64,000 nucleotides of DNA from CAZIAK01 sp964537035 (GTDB lineage: Bacteria > Planctomycetota > B15-G4). Location: NCBI GenBank assembly GCA_964537035.1, contig CAZIAK010000002.1, forward strand, positions 1-64,000, read 5' to 3'. This document shows positions 46,193-55,279 of the stretch, in pieces (within the stretch, counting starts at the first letter, position 1; every line of letters starts with the position of its first letter). The position numbers and the translations under genes were made by a program. Below the pieces are notes generated by a model. That model was not told the DNA's origin. It made no database searches and was given only the letters and a program-made list of their open reading frames with translations.

Positions 46193-46840
46193 TCAGCTGT
46201 CTGGATCGCCCTCCGGGTCGCTCTCACCCTCGGCGCCCTGGCCAGCGCTGGCGCCGTCGTGATCGGCGCCGTGGCCAGCGCTGGCGCCCTCGAGATCGTC
46301 ATCGTTGTCTGCGTCGCCGAGGGCCGCTTCGTAGGCCTCCTCGCTGGCCGTCTCCACGTCAACTGCGTGGGGACACTCCTGATCACCGTGGGGGCTGCAC
46401 TCGGAGCCGGCTGGGCATCCTTCTTCACCAAAGGTGATCGACCAGCCGTGATGACCGTGGCCGCCGTGGCCATGGCCAGGCGCATCGAGATCCCACTCGT
46501 CGTGCTGGTCAAAGTGCGGCGCGCTCGGCGAACGGGGATGATAGAAGAGCGTGCCGATGCCCACGTCGAAGGGCAGCACCCCCACCGACGCGCCTACCAG
46601 GCCGACTTCCAGCCGCAGCAGGTACCACAGCTCGAAGTAGAAGATGGAGCCGGCGCTGTTGCCGTCGAGCACGTCAACCCGCAAGAACGAAGGATCGTCT
46701 GCGAAGCCAACGGTGGCGTAACCCTCGATCAGGGCGTCGCTGTCCACGCCCGTGCGGGCAGGGTCGACCCGCAGGTCGATCACCCGGCAGGCGGGCGAGA
46801 GCACGATCATCAGGACAGCGGCAGTGAACGTCAGCTTCAT
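46193..46840 (-). CDS. His- and acid-rich lipoprotein
   Basis: Exported lipoprotein of 215 residues, function unknown. Lipobox: LMIVLSPACRV (Cys near 18). The folded part runs to about residue 110. It is followed by a His-rich segment (APHFDQHDEWDLDAPGHGHGG, then HGHHGW), a Cys-containing stretch (GCPAGSECSPHGDQECPH), and a tail of Asp/Glu/Gly/Ala with GASAGHGADHDGASAGQG repeats. The His/Asp content suggests binding of Zn, Ni or Cu at the cell surface. It is the first gene of the ornithine-cyclodeaminase operon. ATG 46840 has GGAGAGA upstream. Confidence 0.75.
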   Translation of the reverse strand: MKLTFTAAVLMIVLSPACRVIDLRVDPARTGVDSDALIEGYATVGFADDPSFLRVDVLDGNSAGSIFYFELWYLLRLEVGLVGASVGVLPFDVGIGTLFYHPRSPSAPHFDQHDEWDLDAPGHGHGGHGHHGWSITFGEEGCPAGSECSPHGDQECPHAVDVETASEEAYEAALGDADNDDDLEGASAGHGADHDGASAGQGAEGESDPEGDPDS

Positions 46841-46972
46841 CAAGGTCTCTCCTCGGGACAATCTCTGGGTCTGGTGGGCCCGACCAGCGGGTGACGGCGA
46901 GGCCACGAGCGTAGCCGGATCGGCGCTGCGATCGACGGCCCAGGGGCAGGGACGCCGAAACGACACGGCGGC

Positions 46973-48244
46973 TCAGAAACAGAATCGCCGGGCGGCGGCT
47001 TCGCGCAGCTCATCGCGAAAATCGGGGTGGGCGATCGATGTGAGCCTCTCCGCACGATCACGGAGGTTGCGGCCACGGAGATTCACCGCCCCGTACTCGG
47101 TGACCACCCATTGCACGTGTCCCCTGGTGGTCACCACGCCGGCGCCCCCGGCGAGGTGGGGCACGATGCGGGTGACGGTCCCCCGGCGCGCTGTGGACGG
47201 CAGGGCCATGATCGACTTGCCCCCGGGGGAGCGAGAAGCGCCCTGAACGAAGTCCATCTGGCCGCCGATGCCGCTGAAGATCTTCTCGCCCATGGAGTCC
47301 GCGCAAATCTGCCCGGTGAGGTCGATCTGGATGGCCGAGTTGATCGCCGTCATCAGGTGCTGCTTGCCGATCTCGTTGAGGTCATTGACGATCCGCGACG
47401 AGTGAAATTCGACGATGGGGTTGTTGTCCACGAACTCGTAGAGCCGCTCGCTGCCCATGGCGAAGGAGGTCACGGCCCGGCGCTTGAAGCGGCTCTTCTG
47501 CCGGTTGGTGACCACGCCCTTCTCCAGCAGATCGACCAGCCCGTCGCTGAACATCTCGGTGTGCACGCCCAGATCGTTGTGCTGCTCGAGAGCCTCCAGC
47601 ACAGCATCGGGGATCTTGCCGATGCCCATCTGCAACGTGGCCCCGTCAGGCACCAGCTCGGCCACATGCTTTGCGATCGACCGCTCGGTGTCGCCATAGG
47701 GCTGGGGTGCGCTGCTGGGCAGGGGGCGATCGACCTGCACCGCAAGGTGGATGCGGCTGGAGTGGATCGCCGTGTCGCCGCAGGTCACCGGGATCTGCGG
47801 GTTCAACTCGGCCACCACCAGCGCCGCGTTCTCCACCGCCGCCCGGGCGCAGGCCACGCTGAGCCCCAAGCGGCAGAAGCCGTGGGCGTCGGGGGGCGAG
47901 ACCTGCACGAAGGCCACGTCGATGGGCATGGTGCCGTCGCGAAACAGCTCGGGCACCTCGGACAGGAACACCGGGGTGAAGTCCGCCCGACCATCCGCCA
48001 CGGCCTCGCGCACGTTCGGCCCCACGAACAGGGCGTTGTGCCGCAGATGGCCAGCGCATTCAGGGGCAATGTGGGGGGCGTTGCCCTCGGTGTGCAGGTG
48101 CACGATCTCCACGTCTTGCAGCTGGTGTGCCCGGCGGGTCAGGGCCTCGACCAGCGACTGAGGCACCATGGAGACTTCGTGAAGGTAGACCCGGTTGCCG
48201 CTCTTGACGGCGGCCACCGCCTGGTCAGCGTCGACGATTTTCAT
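46973..48244 (-). CDS. Acetyl-CoA hydrolase / 4-hydroxybutyrate CoA-transferase family
   Basis: CoA-transferase of 423 residues. Family motifs: VDADQAVAAVKSGNRVYLHEVSMVPQSLV, HLHTEGNAPH, ADFTPVFLSEVPELF, DGATLQMGIGKIPDAVLEAL, the IGGQMDFVQGASRSPGGKSIMALPST block near 335, and the C-terminal TEYGAVNLRGRNLRDRAERL. Members transfer CoA between short-chain acids (acetate, butyrate, 4-hydroxybutyrate) or hydrolyse acetyl-CoA. ATG 48244 starts at the conserved N-terminal strand. It lies 45 bp after a GNAT-domain lipoprotein gene on the same strand. Confidence 0.92.
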   Translation of the reverse strand: MKIVDADQAVAAVKSGNRVYLHEVSMVPQSLVEALTRRAHQLQDVEIVHLHTEGNAPHIAPECAGHLRHNALFVGPNVREAVADGRADFTPVFLSEVPELFRDGTMPIDVAFVQVSPPDAHGFCRLGLSVACARAAVENAALVVAELNPQIPVTCGDTAIHSSRIHLAVQVDRPLPSSAPQPYGDTERSIAKHVAELVPDGATLQMGIGKIPDAVLEALEQHNDLGVHTEMFSDGLVDLLEKGVVTNRQKSRFKRRAVTSFAMGSERLYEFVDNNPIVEFHSSRIVNDLNEIGKQHLMTAINSAIQIDLTGQICADSMGEKIFSGIGGQMDFVQGASRSPGGKSIMALPSTARRGTVTRIVPHLAGGAGVVTTRGHVQWVVTEYGAVNLRGRNLRDRAERLTSIAHPDFRDELREAAARRFCF

Positions 48245-48289
48245 CCGGGAGAGAATCGTCGATTGGCGAGGGCTGGGCAAGGGCGCCGA

Positions 48290-48919
48290 TCAACCTGCGC
48301 TGGGTCGTCGCCAAACGTAGACGCGGTGGCTCTCGGTGCTGTCGAGCTCGCTCACCTGCCAGCCTGCGCCATCGGCCAGGTCGAGGCCCCGTTGATGCTC
48401 ACGGAGGATGGGCATCTGAACACTGTCGAAGGGCCATTCGGCAAGGAGCCACTCCCCCAACGCCTCGAGCAGGTGGAGGTCGAGCCCTTCGTCCACACCT
48501 GCGTCCACGGTCCAGTAGGCGAGAGCTGCCCATGACTCGCCCATGGGCGCTCCCTTCACCGGCTCAAGGTAGACACAACCGACGCAAGCCGACCTGTCAG
48601 GGGACAGGACCGTGTAGGCGTAGGCTTCCCGGGCGACGAACTCACCCCAGTGCCGGGCCAGGTCGGTGGTGTTCTCCTCCACCGTGAAGTCCTCTCGGGG
48701 CCAGTCGCCCCAGCGAAGGGTGCGTTGTAGTGACTCCCGGCTGCCCATGAGCGCTGCGAAGTCGAGGGGCGCGTGGCGAGTCGCCAGGGGCTCCAGGTGC
48801 AAGCGCGGCGTGTCGAAGCCAGGCGGTGGATCGAAGGTCGACGACCAGGGTTGTTCGGGACTCATGGCGCAGCCCAAGAAGAGAGACAAGACGAGGAGGA
48901 CGGCGGCTGGGAGTCTCAT
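48290..48919 (-). CDS. Lipoprotein with GNAT-like domain
   Basis: Protein of 209 residues with a clear lipoprotein signal (RLPAAVLLVLSLFLGC, Cys17), followed by a RimJ/RimL-like GNAT domain: LHLEPLATRHAPLDFAALM, WGEFVAREAYAYTVLSPDRSACVGCVYLEPV, AALAYWTVDAGVDEGLDLHLLEALGEWLL and a final GWQVSELDSTESHRVYVWRR. GNAT enzymes use acetyl-CoA, which is not found outside the cytoplasm, so an exported GNAT is unusual. The acetyl-CoA loop (Q/R-x-x-G-x-G/A) is not visible, so it may have a new, non-transferase role. ATG 48919 is 45 bp upstream of the CoA-transferase. Confidence 0.78.
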   Translation of the reverse strand: MRLPAAVLLVLSLFLGCAMSPEQPWSSTFDPPPGFDTPRLHLEPLATRHAPLDFAALMGSRESLQRTLRWGDWPREDFTVEENTTDLARHWGEFVAREAYAYTVLSPDRSACVGCVYLEPVKGAPMGESWAALAYWTVDAGVDEGLDLHLLEALGEWLLAEWPFDSVQMPILREHQRGLDLADGAGWQVSELDSTESHRVYVWRRPSAG

Positions 48920-49212
48920 CGAGGCTTCCGGATCCGGGGTGAGGACAGGTCTGGAGAACTGTACAGATCTGGCGGGATCGGCAGAGCCAGCGCCTCCAAA
49001 CTGCTCGCCGCTGGCCAGCTGATTCGGGCCATGATCGCTGGCGAAGCAGACACGCTCCCAACGCTCGAGTTCTTGACCGACACGGTCGAGCCGTTCCCGG
49101 AGGAGGCCGAGCAGGAACTCGCAGCCCTCTCCGGCTGCAAGAACGTGCTGACTCGATCGGGCACGTTTCGAGTCATGGCGACGACAGCTCTGGATCCTCT
49201 CTTCACGGGGAT
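48920..49212. other. Intergenic region, no gene seen
   Basis: 293 bp between the divergent GNAT lipoprotein and SGNH hydrolase genes. Reading frames on both strands look like coding shadows with no family similarity. It must contain the two promoters, but no clear sigma-70 boxes or palindromes were recognised. Confidence 0.5.
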
Positions 49213-50421
49213 ATGCTGGGCCGCATGGAGCCTCCTGCCACAACCCACGCCGCCAACGACCCGGAACCTCTGGCGCCTGCAACGGCCCCGCCGCGCCAGC
49301 CGAACAAGCGCTTGCGCCTGGCCGTCCTGGTGCTGGCGCTGCTCGCCGGGCCGCTCCTGGCCGAGGGACTGCTGCGCTTCATGATCTTCTCGTCGAGCCA
49401 GCCGGGAGACACCGTGCGCGACCCACGGCTCTATGCAGGCCCGGCCCACGACGACGATTTCTACAAGCTGCAGTACCTGCTGGCGCCGCCCGAGAGACGT
49501 CGTCCGCCCCCGGGGTACGACCCGGTCATGGGCTGGGTTGGCCATGCCATCGAGCCCGGCACCTACGCTCACCGAGACGCCGAGACGATCGCAGCCCGTC
49601 GACCCGTGCTGCTCTACGGCGCCTCGTACGCCCAGTGTGCCTCGGGATTGGTTCAGTCCGCCTGTTTCCAGCACGTCATGGCGGGCTCCGACCTCGCCGA
49701 CGACTACGCCATGCTCAACTACGGCGTGGGCAATGCGGGCCTGGATCAAGCCTACCTGATGCTCAAGCACACGCTCGATGACCACGCTGGGCAGAAGCCC
49801 GTGGTGGTCATCGGGCTCGTGCTGGAGACAGACTTCGACCGTTGCATGCTCACCTTTCGGGGATGGGCCAAGCCCCACTTCACCGTCACAGAGACCGGAG
49901 AGCTGACCCTGGATGGTCCGGTGATTGAAGGCACGGACGCCTTTCTCGCCGCCCATCCCCTGAGTCTTCGCAGCTACCTCTGGCGGCTCCTGCTCAACAG
50001 TCCCGGGTGGCTGCCCGGCGGGCTGAAGAAGATGCTGACGGGCTACGAGCAAACGGTGGCCACCGAGAAGGCGCTGGTCACCAGCCTCGTCGTGGCCATG
50101 CAAGACGAGCTGGCCAGCCGCGGACTCGACGCCTTCTTCGTGCTCTTCTGTCGCAAGGAGGCGGTCAGGCTCGAGAACCCCACCGTCTCATGGCAGCACG
50201 ACTTTGTGCCCGCCCTGCTCGACGAGTACGACTTCCCCTACGTGCTGGCTGCGCCCCTGCTGACCCGAGAAGGTCAGCGCCAAGACCGCGACCCTGTGGA
50301 GTTCTTCTTCGCCAGTGGGCCGGACAAGAACCACCCCACCGCTGAAGGCAACGTGCTGCTGTTCGAGCTCATCCGCAAGGGGCTGAACGGCGTCTTTGAC
50401 GGCGGCACAGCCGACGGCTGA
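49213..50421 (+). CDS. SGNH/GDSL-like hydrolase, membrane-anchored
   Basis: Protein of 402 residues. An N-terminal Pro-rich cytoplasmic tail leads into a signal anchor (LRLAVLVLALLAGPLLAEGLL, about 35-56). The SGNH fold follows: block I is degenerate (YGASYAQC, Ser138 in place of a GDS motif), block II/III are covered by NYGVGNAGLDQAYLML, and block V has the D-x-x-H pair D371-KN-H374. Such proteins often deacylate or acylate glycans in the periplasm. ATG 49213 or 49225. It lies near a sulfatase-fold gene and the carbamoyltransferase group, where SGNH proteins are common. Confidence 0.8.
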   Translation: MLGRMEPPATTHAANDPEPLAPATAPPRQPNKRLRLAVLVLALLAGPLLAEGLLRFMIFSSSQPGDTVRDPRLYAGPAHDDDFYKLQYLLAPPERRRPPPGYDPVMGWVGHAIEPGTYAHRDAETIAARRPVLLYGASYAQCASGLVQSACFQHVMAGSDLADDYAMLNYGVGNAGLDQAYLMLKHTLDDHAGQKPVVVIGLVLETDFDRCMLTFRGWAKPHFTVTETGELTLDGPVIEGTDAFLAAHPLSLRSYLWRLLLNSPGWLPGGLKKMLTGYEQTVATEKALVTSLVVAMQDELASRGLDAFFVLFCRKEAVRLENPTVSWQHDFVPALLDEYDFPYVLAAPLLTREGQRQDRDPVEFFFASGPDKNHPTAEGNVLLFELIRKGLNGVFDGGTADG

Positions 50422-50436
50422 CCGGGCCATCTGCCG

Positions 50437-52422
50437 CTACTGCGGTGGGTCGACCTTGATCGACAGGGTGAGCTCGGCGTCGGGAAAGCCCGCGTACTCG
50501 GCGACAACTGTGTGTTCCATGCGGCGCTTCGACCGCGACGGAGTGCCTTCGAGACGCCCGGTCTGCTGGTCGAACGACAGCCCGGGCGGCAAGGCCGGAG
50601 CCATGCGCAGACTCAGTGGCGCCGGTCCGTAGAACTGCGGGATCCGTGGTGTCATCTGCTCACCGACCTTCAGCTTGAGCAGCTGCTCGGCATAGCGAAC
50701 GAACGGCTCGCGCACCTTCAGCAAGACCAGCCCCTGCTCCTGGGTGCCGTCCGCCATGGTCGCGGTGATGTTGTAGTCGCGCCCCCGAGCGGGTTCGCTG
50801 GGCGTGCCCTCAATCAGACCGGTCGAAGGGTTCAGGGTCAGCCCGTCCGGCAACGGGGGCCTCACCTCGAAGGAGTGCACCCGGCGAGGATCCACCAGGG
50901 CGCGGTTCGGCGCGATGGCCTGACCGACGATGTACAAGGCTGTGGGCGTCTCGTAGTGAAACGACCAGGGCGCCGGCTCGGTGCCAGCCTCGTCACTGCC
51001 CTGGGAGTCGGACAGGTCGACGTAGCCCAAGGTTCGCAGATGCCGCTGCAGGTCGGGGGTCGAGTTCACGTCGACTGTCTCCACACCCAAGATCTCGTTG
51101 TGCAGCACGAGCGACGTCTTGCGCATGTCACGGATCAAGCGCTCCATGGCACCCCGCTGTGCAACGAAGCGCGGATCATCGATCAGATTCTGACGTTCGC
51201 CGGGGTCGTTCACGATGTCGTAGAGCTGAGCTCGCAGCACAGAGCCACTCATGTACTTGAGCCCCCGGTAGCGCACGCCCTCTCCACCTAGAAAGGCCGG
51301 TGCGATCGGCGGGCTGCCCACGGCGCCGGACAGCCACGGCAGCCAGTTCGCTCCCTGCGAGTGCGCCGGCTCGGGCAGCTCTGCGAGAGCCAGCAACGTG
51401 GGACGAAGATCGACCAGGCTGAACTGCCAGGGCACCTCTCGGGGCGGGCCCAGCGGGTGTCTCCGATCGCTGGGCGGTGTGATGATCAAGGGCACGCGCA
51501 TGACCTCGTCGAAGAACGTGCCGTGGAGCATGCGCCCGTGCTCCATGAACTCCTCACCATGGTCAGACAGCAGCACCGTGTAGGCGTCGTCCACTTCGTC
51601 GGCATGACGCCCCAAGAAGCTGCCCAGCTCGGCATCGAGCCCTGACAGCCCCTCGTCGTACTGCCCGCGCAGGTAGGCGATGTCGTCGTCCCCCACCGAG
51701 ACCTTTCCTTCGCCGATCGAATGGAGCAGAAGGCTGCCGCCCAGTTCGCCCTCGCCCCGATCGCGCAGGGGGCCCTCATAGCCACTGGTGAACCGCCCAC
51801 GAAGACCGTCAGGGGCATCATAGGGGCGGGAAAACTCGTCCGAGTGCACATCGAACAAGTGCAAGAAGAGAAGGAAGGGCCGACCTCGGTCACGGTGCTC
51901 AAGAAACTCGGAGGCTTCAGCCAGCACCTCTCTGGCTGGCCGGTAGCCCGTCACGAACTGCTCAAAACCGTGAGACATGCCAAACCGTTCATTGAGCCAG
52001 TCGCCATGCGCGACGAACCCCGCCGTCTCGTACCCCGCTGCAAGAAAGTCCTCGGCCAACGTGGTCGAGCCCTCGGGCAGGGCCTTGCCGCCGTTGCCCG
52101 GGTCCACTCCATGGGCCATGGGGAACAGGCCCGTGAACAGGGAGGCATGGGCGATGAGCGTGTTGGGCGCGACGGTCACCGCCTCTTCAAACACGACGCC
52201 CTGCGCCGCCAGCTCATCGATGAACGGGGTCGTCTGCCGCTCGTAGCCATAGAGGCTCATCTGATCGGGACGGGTCGTGTCGATGGAGATCACCAGGAAC
52301 GACGGCGGTGGGGTCGGTCCGCAGCCGAACGAGAGCCCCAGACAGAGCCACCAGAGGCAGCACCGTGCGCCGCAGAGCCCCCCGCTGTCAGTCCTGCGCG
52401 GTCTTGAGCGAGGGAAGATCAA
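50437..52422 (-). CDS. Sulfatase-fold lipoprotein with Thr at the nucleophile position and two Ig-like domains
   Basis: Alkaline-phosphatase-superfamily protein of 661 residues from TTG 52422 (an ATG at 52530 is possible). Lipobox: LWWLCLGLSFGCG (Cys34 in this version). The sulfatase domain reads FLVISIDTTRPDQMSLYGY, then VAPNTLIAHASLFTG, and later LSDHGEEFMEHG. The Cys/Ser of C-x-P-S-R is replaced by Thr88, so formylglycine cannot form and phosphoester hydrolysis or transfer is more likely. The C-terminus has two He_PIG-type Ig-like domains (LPDGLTLNPSTGLIEGTPSE and LPPGLSFDQQTGRLEGTPSR). The start is the least certain part. Confidence 0.85.
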   Translation of the reverse strand: MIFPRSRPRRTDSGGLCGARCCLWWLCLGLSFGCGPTPPPSFLVISIDTTRPDQMSLYGYERQTTPFIDELAAQGVVFEEAVTVAPNTLIAHASLFTGLFPMAHGVDPGNGGKALPEGSTTLAEDFLAAGYETAGFVAHGDWLNERFGMSHGFEQFVTGYRPAREVLAEASEFLEHRDRGRPFLLFLHLFDVHSDEFSRPYDAPDGLRGRFTSGYEGPLRDRGEGELGGSLLLHSIGEGKVSVGDDDIAYLRGQYDEGLSGLDAELGSFLGRHADEVDDAYTVLLSDHGEEFMEHGRMLHGTFFDEVMRVPLIITPPSDRRHPLGPPREVPWQFSLVDLRPTLLALAELPEPAHSQGANWLPWLSGAVGSPPIAPAFLGGEGVRYRGLKYMSGSVLRAQLYDIVNDPGERQNLIDDPRFVAQRGAMERLIRDMRKTSLVLHNEILGVETVDVNSTPDLQRHLRTLGYVDLSDSQGSDEAGTEPAPWSFHYETPTALYIVGQAIAPNRALVDPRRVHSFEVRPPLPDGLTLNPSTGLIEGTPSEPARGRDYNITATMADGTQEQGLVLLKVREPFVRYAEQLLKLKVGEQMTPRIPQFYGPAPLSLRMAPALPPGLSFDQQTGRLEGTPSRSKRRMEHTVVAEYAGFPDAELTLSIKVDPPQ

Positions 52423-52745
52423 AGCAGACCCAACGATGGTTCGGTGTGTGAAAGGGAGAGTGCTCTGGTACCCCGACCGGGCATTCCCACTCAGCCCAGC
52501 AAGAGCGCAGCTCTGAACCCATGTGACCAAGTCTGATCGGGGGTGGTCAGGGACTGTAGCACCTCAGCCGCGGCGCCCCTGCCCCGACGGCTCACCTCCC
52601 TGGCGACCTCCCAACAATCCCCGGACCACCAGACGATTACCGATTGTCGCCCTGGGGAGTCTGCACTACGGTAGGGACTCGCACGGAACGGGGACGTCCC
52701 ACCGCTCTCAAGCGATCTCCATACGCCCCCACGGCAAGACTGCCC

Positions 52746-53555
52746 ATGCTCAGCCCCGCTGATCTCATGCTCCGTTGGCGCAGTCGTACCGTGTGGACTG
52801 ACCCGGTGCGCAAGGTACTCACCCTCGAGAGCTTCTCGCGCACAGAGGCCGACGGCGGCAGGGACATCGGCTCGGCGGCCACCCGAGTGAGCGACACCGA
52901 GCTGCGCGCGCACCTGGTGCGTCACACGGCGGACGAGCTGCGCCACGCCGACCTGTTCATGACCCGGGCGCAGGAGCTGCGAGCGACCACTGACATGCCC
53001 CCCGAAGCGGACGCCGAGGCCAGCGGCGATTCGTACGATCTCAGCCGAGGCCGCCCCTCCAGCGAGGTCGACGCCCACGGCTTCTTCACCTCGGGCCTGC
53101 TCGACGAGATGGGCGAGGTGGCCTACGTGGCCATGCTCCACGGAGCCGAGGTCCGCGCGGCCTCGCTCTTCGCCGCTCACCGCGACCTGACCAGGGATGA
53201 CCCGGAGACCTGCGCCGTCTTCGAGCAGATCTTGCGGGACGAGCAGTACCACGTGGCCTACACCAAGGCCGTGCTCGACCGCTGGGCCGAAGAGGGCCGC
53301 GGCCGCGAGGTGGCCGAGGCCCGTTCCGCTGCACGAGGCGGCCGCTTCTGGAGCGGCTGGAAACGAGCCGGCATTCGCTCTGGTGCGTCGTTCAGCAAGT
53401 TCGTCCTGCGCATCATGTACTTCACGATCTTGTTGCCCTTCGGCCTGGCCAACAAGGGCTCAAGGTCAGCCACAGGGTGGAGTGCGGCCGCAGACCAGGC
53501 GCCTCCGCAGAGGGCCGCCGGTTCCGGGGCGACTCCCTTCTCGTCACAGTACTGA
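52746..53555 (+). CDS. Ferritin-like diiron protein with hydrophobic C-terminus
   Basis: Protein of 269 residues with a ferritin-like four-helix pattern: ESFSRTEADGG, HTADELRHADLF (E-x-x-H), HGAEVRAASLF and EQILRDEQYHVAYTKAVLDRW (E-x-x-H). These could bind two irons. The last 60 residues contain a hydrophobic segment (FVLRIMYFTILLPFGLANKGS) that may contact the membrane. ATG 52746 (MLSPADLML) is preferred over upstream codons. The carbamoyltransferase gene starts 6 nt after its stop, so they form an operon. It may oxidise the carbamoyltransferase substrate or product; no direct evidence. Confidence 0.78.
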   Translation: MLSPADLMLRWRSRTVWTDPVRKVLTLESFSRTEADGGRDIGSAATRVSDTELRAHLVRHTADELRHADLFMTRAQELRATTDMPPEADAEASGDSYDLSRGRPSSEVDAHGFFTSGLLDEMGEVAYVAMLHGAEVRAASLFAAHRDLTRDDPETCAVFEQILRDEQYHVAYTKAVLDRWAEEGRGREVAEARSAARGGRFWSGWKRAGIRSGASFSKFVLRIMYFTILLPFGLANKGSRSATGWSAAADQAPPQRAAGSGATPFSSQY

Positions 53556-53561
53556 GCGACC

Positions 53562-55259
53562 ATGCACATTTTGGGGATCTCGGCCTTTCACGGCCCCTCC
53601 GCCGCCGCCTTGCTCCGGGACGGCGAGGCCATCGCCGCCCTGCCTGAAGAGCGGCTGACCCGCAAGCGCCACGACACGGCCTTTCCCTCCCGGGCCATTC
53701 GCTTCTGCCTCGATCAAGCCGGGCTCGAGTCGCGGCACCTCGACTACGCGGTCTTCTACGAGAAACCCCTGCGACGCTTCGAGCGCGTGCTGCTCAGCCA
53801 GCTCCGGGCCTTTCCCCGCTCGGCCAGGAGTTTCAGTCGCACCATGTTTCAGTGGCTCGGCGACCGACTCTGGATCAAGGGCCGCATCGCCGACGAGCTG
53901 GGCATCTCACCGGACAAGGTCCGCTTCGTCGAGCATCAACGCTCGTTGGCTGCCACCGCATACCTCACATCGCCGCACGATGAAGCGGCGCTGCTCATCG
54001 TGGGCGACGAGGGCGAGTGGGCCTGCACCTCTCTGGGGCGAGGCCAGAGCGGCCAGGTGACCCTTATCGAAGAGCTGTCCTTCCCCCACTCGCTGGGTCT
54101 GCTGACCGGCGCCATCACCCAGTTCTTGGGCTTCGAGAGCGGTCGAGGAGGCGAAGGGCGGGTCATGGAACTCGCTGCCCACGGGCAACCCCGCTTCCTC
54201 GACGTGTTCGAGCAGTGGCTGCAGCTCGATCCCGACGGCAGTTACGCCATCGACCCGGAGCCCTTCCGTTTCGACTTCGACTCCGAGCTGCTCTTCGGCG
54301 AAGGCGTGGTCGAGGCCCTGGGACCTCCCCGGGCGAGCAGTGCGGCCCTGCGCATGGCCGGCGACGACAGCCGCGACGCTGACGTCGCTGCAAGCCTGCA
54401 ACACGCGCTCGAAGCCGCCTTGCTGGGACTGGCTCGACGTCTCGCCGAGAAGGTGCCCCTGCCCCATCTCTGCCTGGGCGGTGAGGTGGCCAAGAACTCG
54501 CTGGCGGTCGGCCGGCTCCTGCGGGAAGGCCCCTTCGAGTCGGTGTTCGTTCCCGCAGCTCCAGGCGGCGAGGGCGCGGCCCTGGGTGCCGCCCTCACCT
54601 TGCACCACAACCTCGCCGGCGATGAGAGTTCGGCGCGGCGAGCCCGCAGCGCCCCCTGGTTGGGCGAGGCCATCCTCGAAGACCCTGACAACAGCGCTCA
54701 GGTGCTGGCCAACGACGACGACATCGTCGACGCCCTGCTGGCTCATCTGCTCGCTGGTCACACCGTGGGCTGGATGCGCGGGCGCAGCGAGTCCGGTCCC
54801 CACAGCCTGGGGCATCGCAGCATTCTCGCCGACCCTCGCAGCCCAGACGCAGCAGCCCACGTGCGAGGCAAGGTCAAGACTCGCGAGGGCTTCCGCGCTT
54901 TTCACCCTGCGGTGGCTGCCGAGAGCATGGACGAGTTCTTCGAGCTGCCCCCCGGCGGGCTGGACAGCGCCCGAGGCCTGCGCCTCTCTGCCCCTGCCAC
55001 GGACAGGGCCCGAGAGCTGGCACCGGCGGTCCTCCACGTCGATGGCTCGGCAAGGCCGCTGCCCGTCGACAAGGAGCGAGACCCGCTCTTTCACCGCTTG
55101 CTGGTGCGCTTCGGCGAAGAGACCGGCTGCCCCATGCTGCTGCACACATCGCTCAATGGTCGCGGCGAGCCCCTGGCGCGCACCGAGGTCGAAGCCCGTG
55201 ACCTCTTTGAGCGCACCGAGCTCGACGCCCTGATGGTGGAGTGCCGCCTCTACGAGTGA
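53562..55259 (+). CDS. Divergent NodU/CmcH/TobZ-type carbamoyltransferase
   Basis: Enzyme of 565 residues related to O-carbamoyltransferases that use carbamoyl phosphate. The N-terminal Kae1-like domain starts MHILGISAFHGPSAAALL; the C-terminal YrdC-like domain has GRSESGPHSLGHRSILADPR, VKTREGFRAFHPAV and HTSLNGRGEPLA. Metal-site motifs differ from the family: the usual HHxAH reads H125-QRS-L129; DGVGEW reads GDEGEW (148-153); the Asp in PAAGDxG is replaced (PAAPGGEGAALG, 331-341). GPRALG is GPHSLG (H414) and NTSFN is HTSLN. It belongs to a distinct subfamily or has a changed reaction. Operon with the ferritin-like gene. Confidence 0.88.
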   Translation: MHILGISAFHGPSAAALLRDGEAIAALPEERLTRKRHDTAFPSRAIRFCLDQAGLESRHLDYAVFYEKPLRRFERVLLSQLRAFPRSARSFSRTMFQWLGDRLWIKGRIADELGISPDKVRFVEHQRSLAATAYLTSPHDEAALLIVGDEGEWACTSLGRGQSGQVTLIEELSFPHSLGLLTGAITQFLGFESGRGGEGRVMELAAHGQPRFLDVFEQWLQLDPDGSYAIDPEPFRFDFDSELLFGEGVVEALGPPRASSAALRMAGDDSRDADVAASLQHALEAALLGLARRLAEKVPLPHLCLGGEVAKNSLAVGRLLREGPFESVFVPAAPGGEGAALGAALTLHHNLAGDESSARRARSAPWLGEAILEDPDNSAQVLANDDDIVDALLAHLLAGHTVGWMRGRSESGPHSLGHRSILADPRSPDAAAHVRGKVKTREGFRAFHPAVAAESMDEFFELPPGGLDSARGLRLSAPATDRARELAPAVLHVDGSARPLPVDKERDPLFHRLLVRFGEETGCPMLLHTSLNGRGEPLARTEVEARDLFERTELDALMVECRLYE

Positions 55260-55279
55260 GGCCGAGGCTCAGTGCGGGG

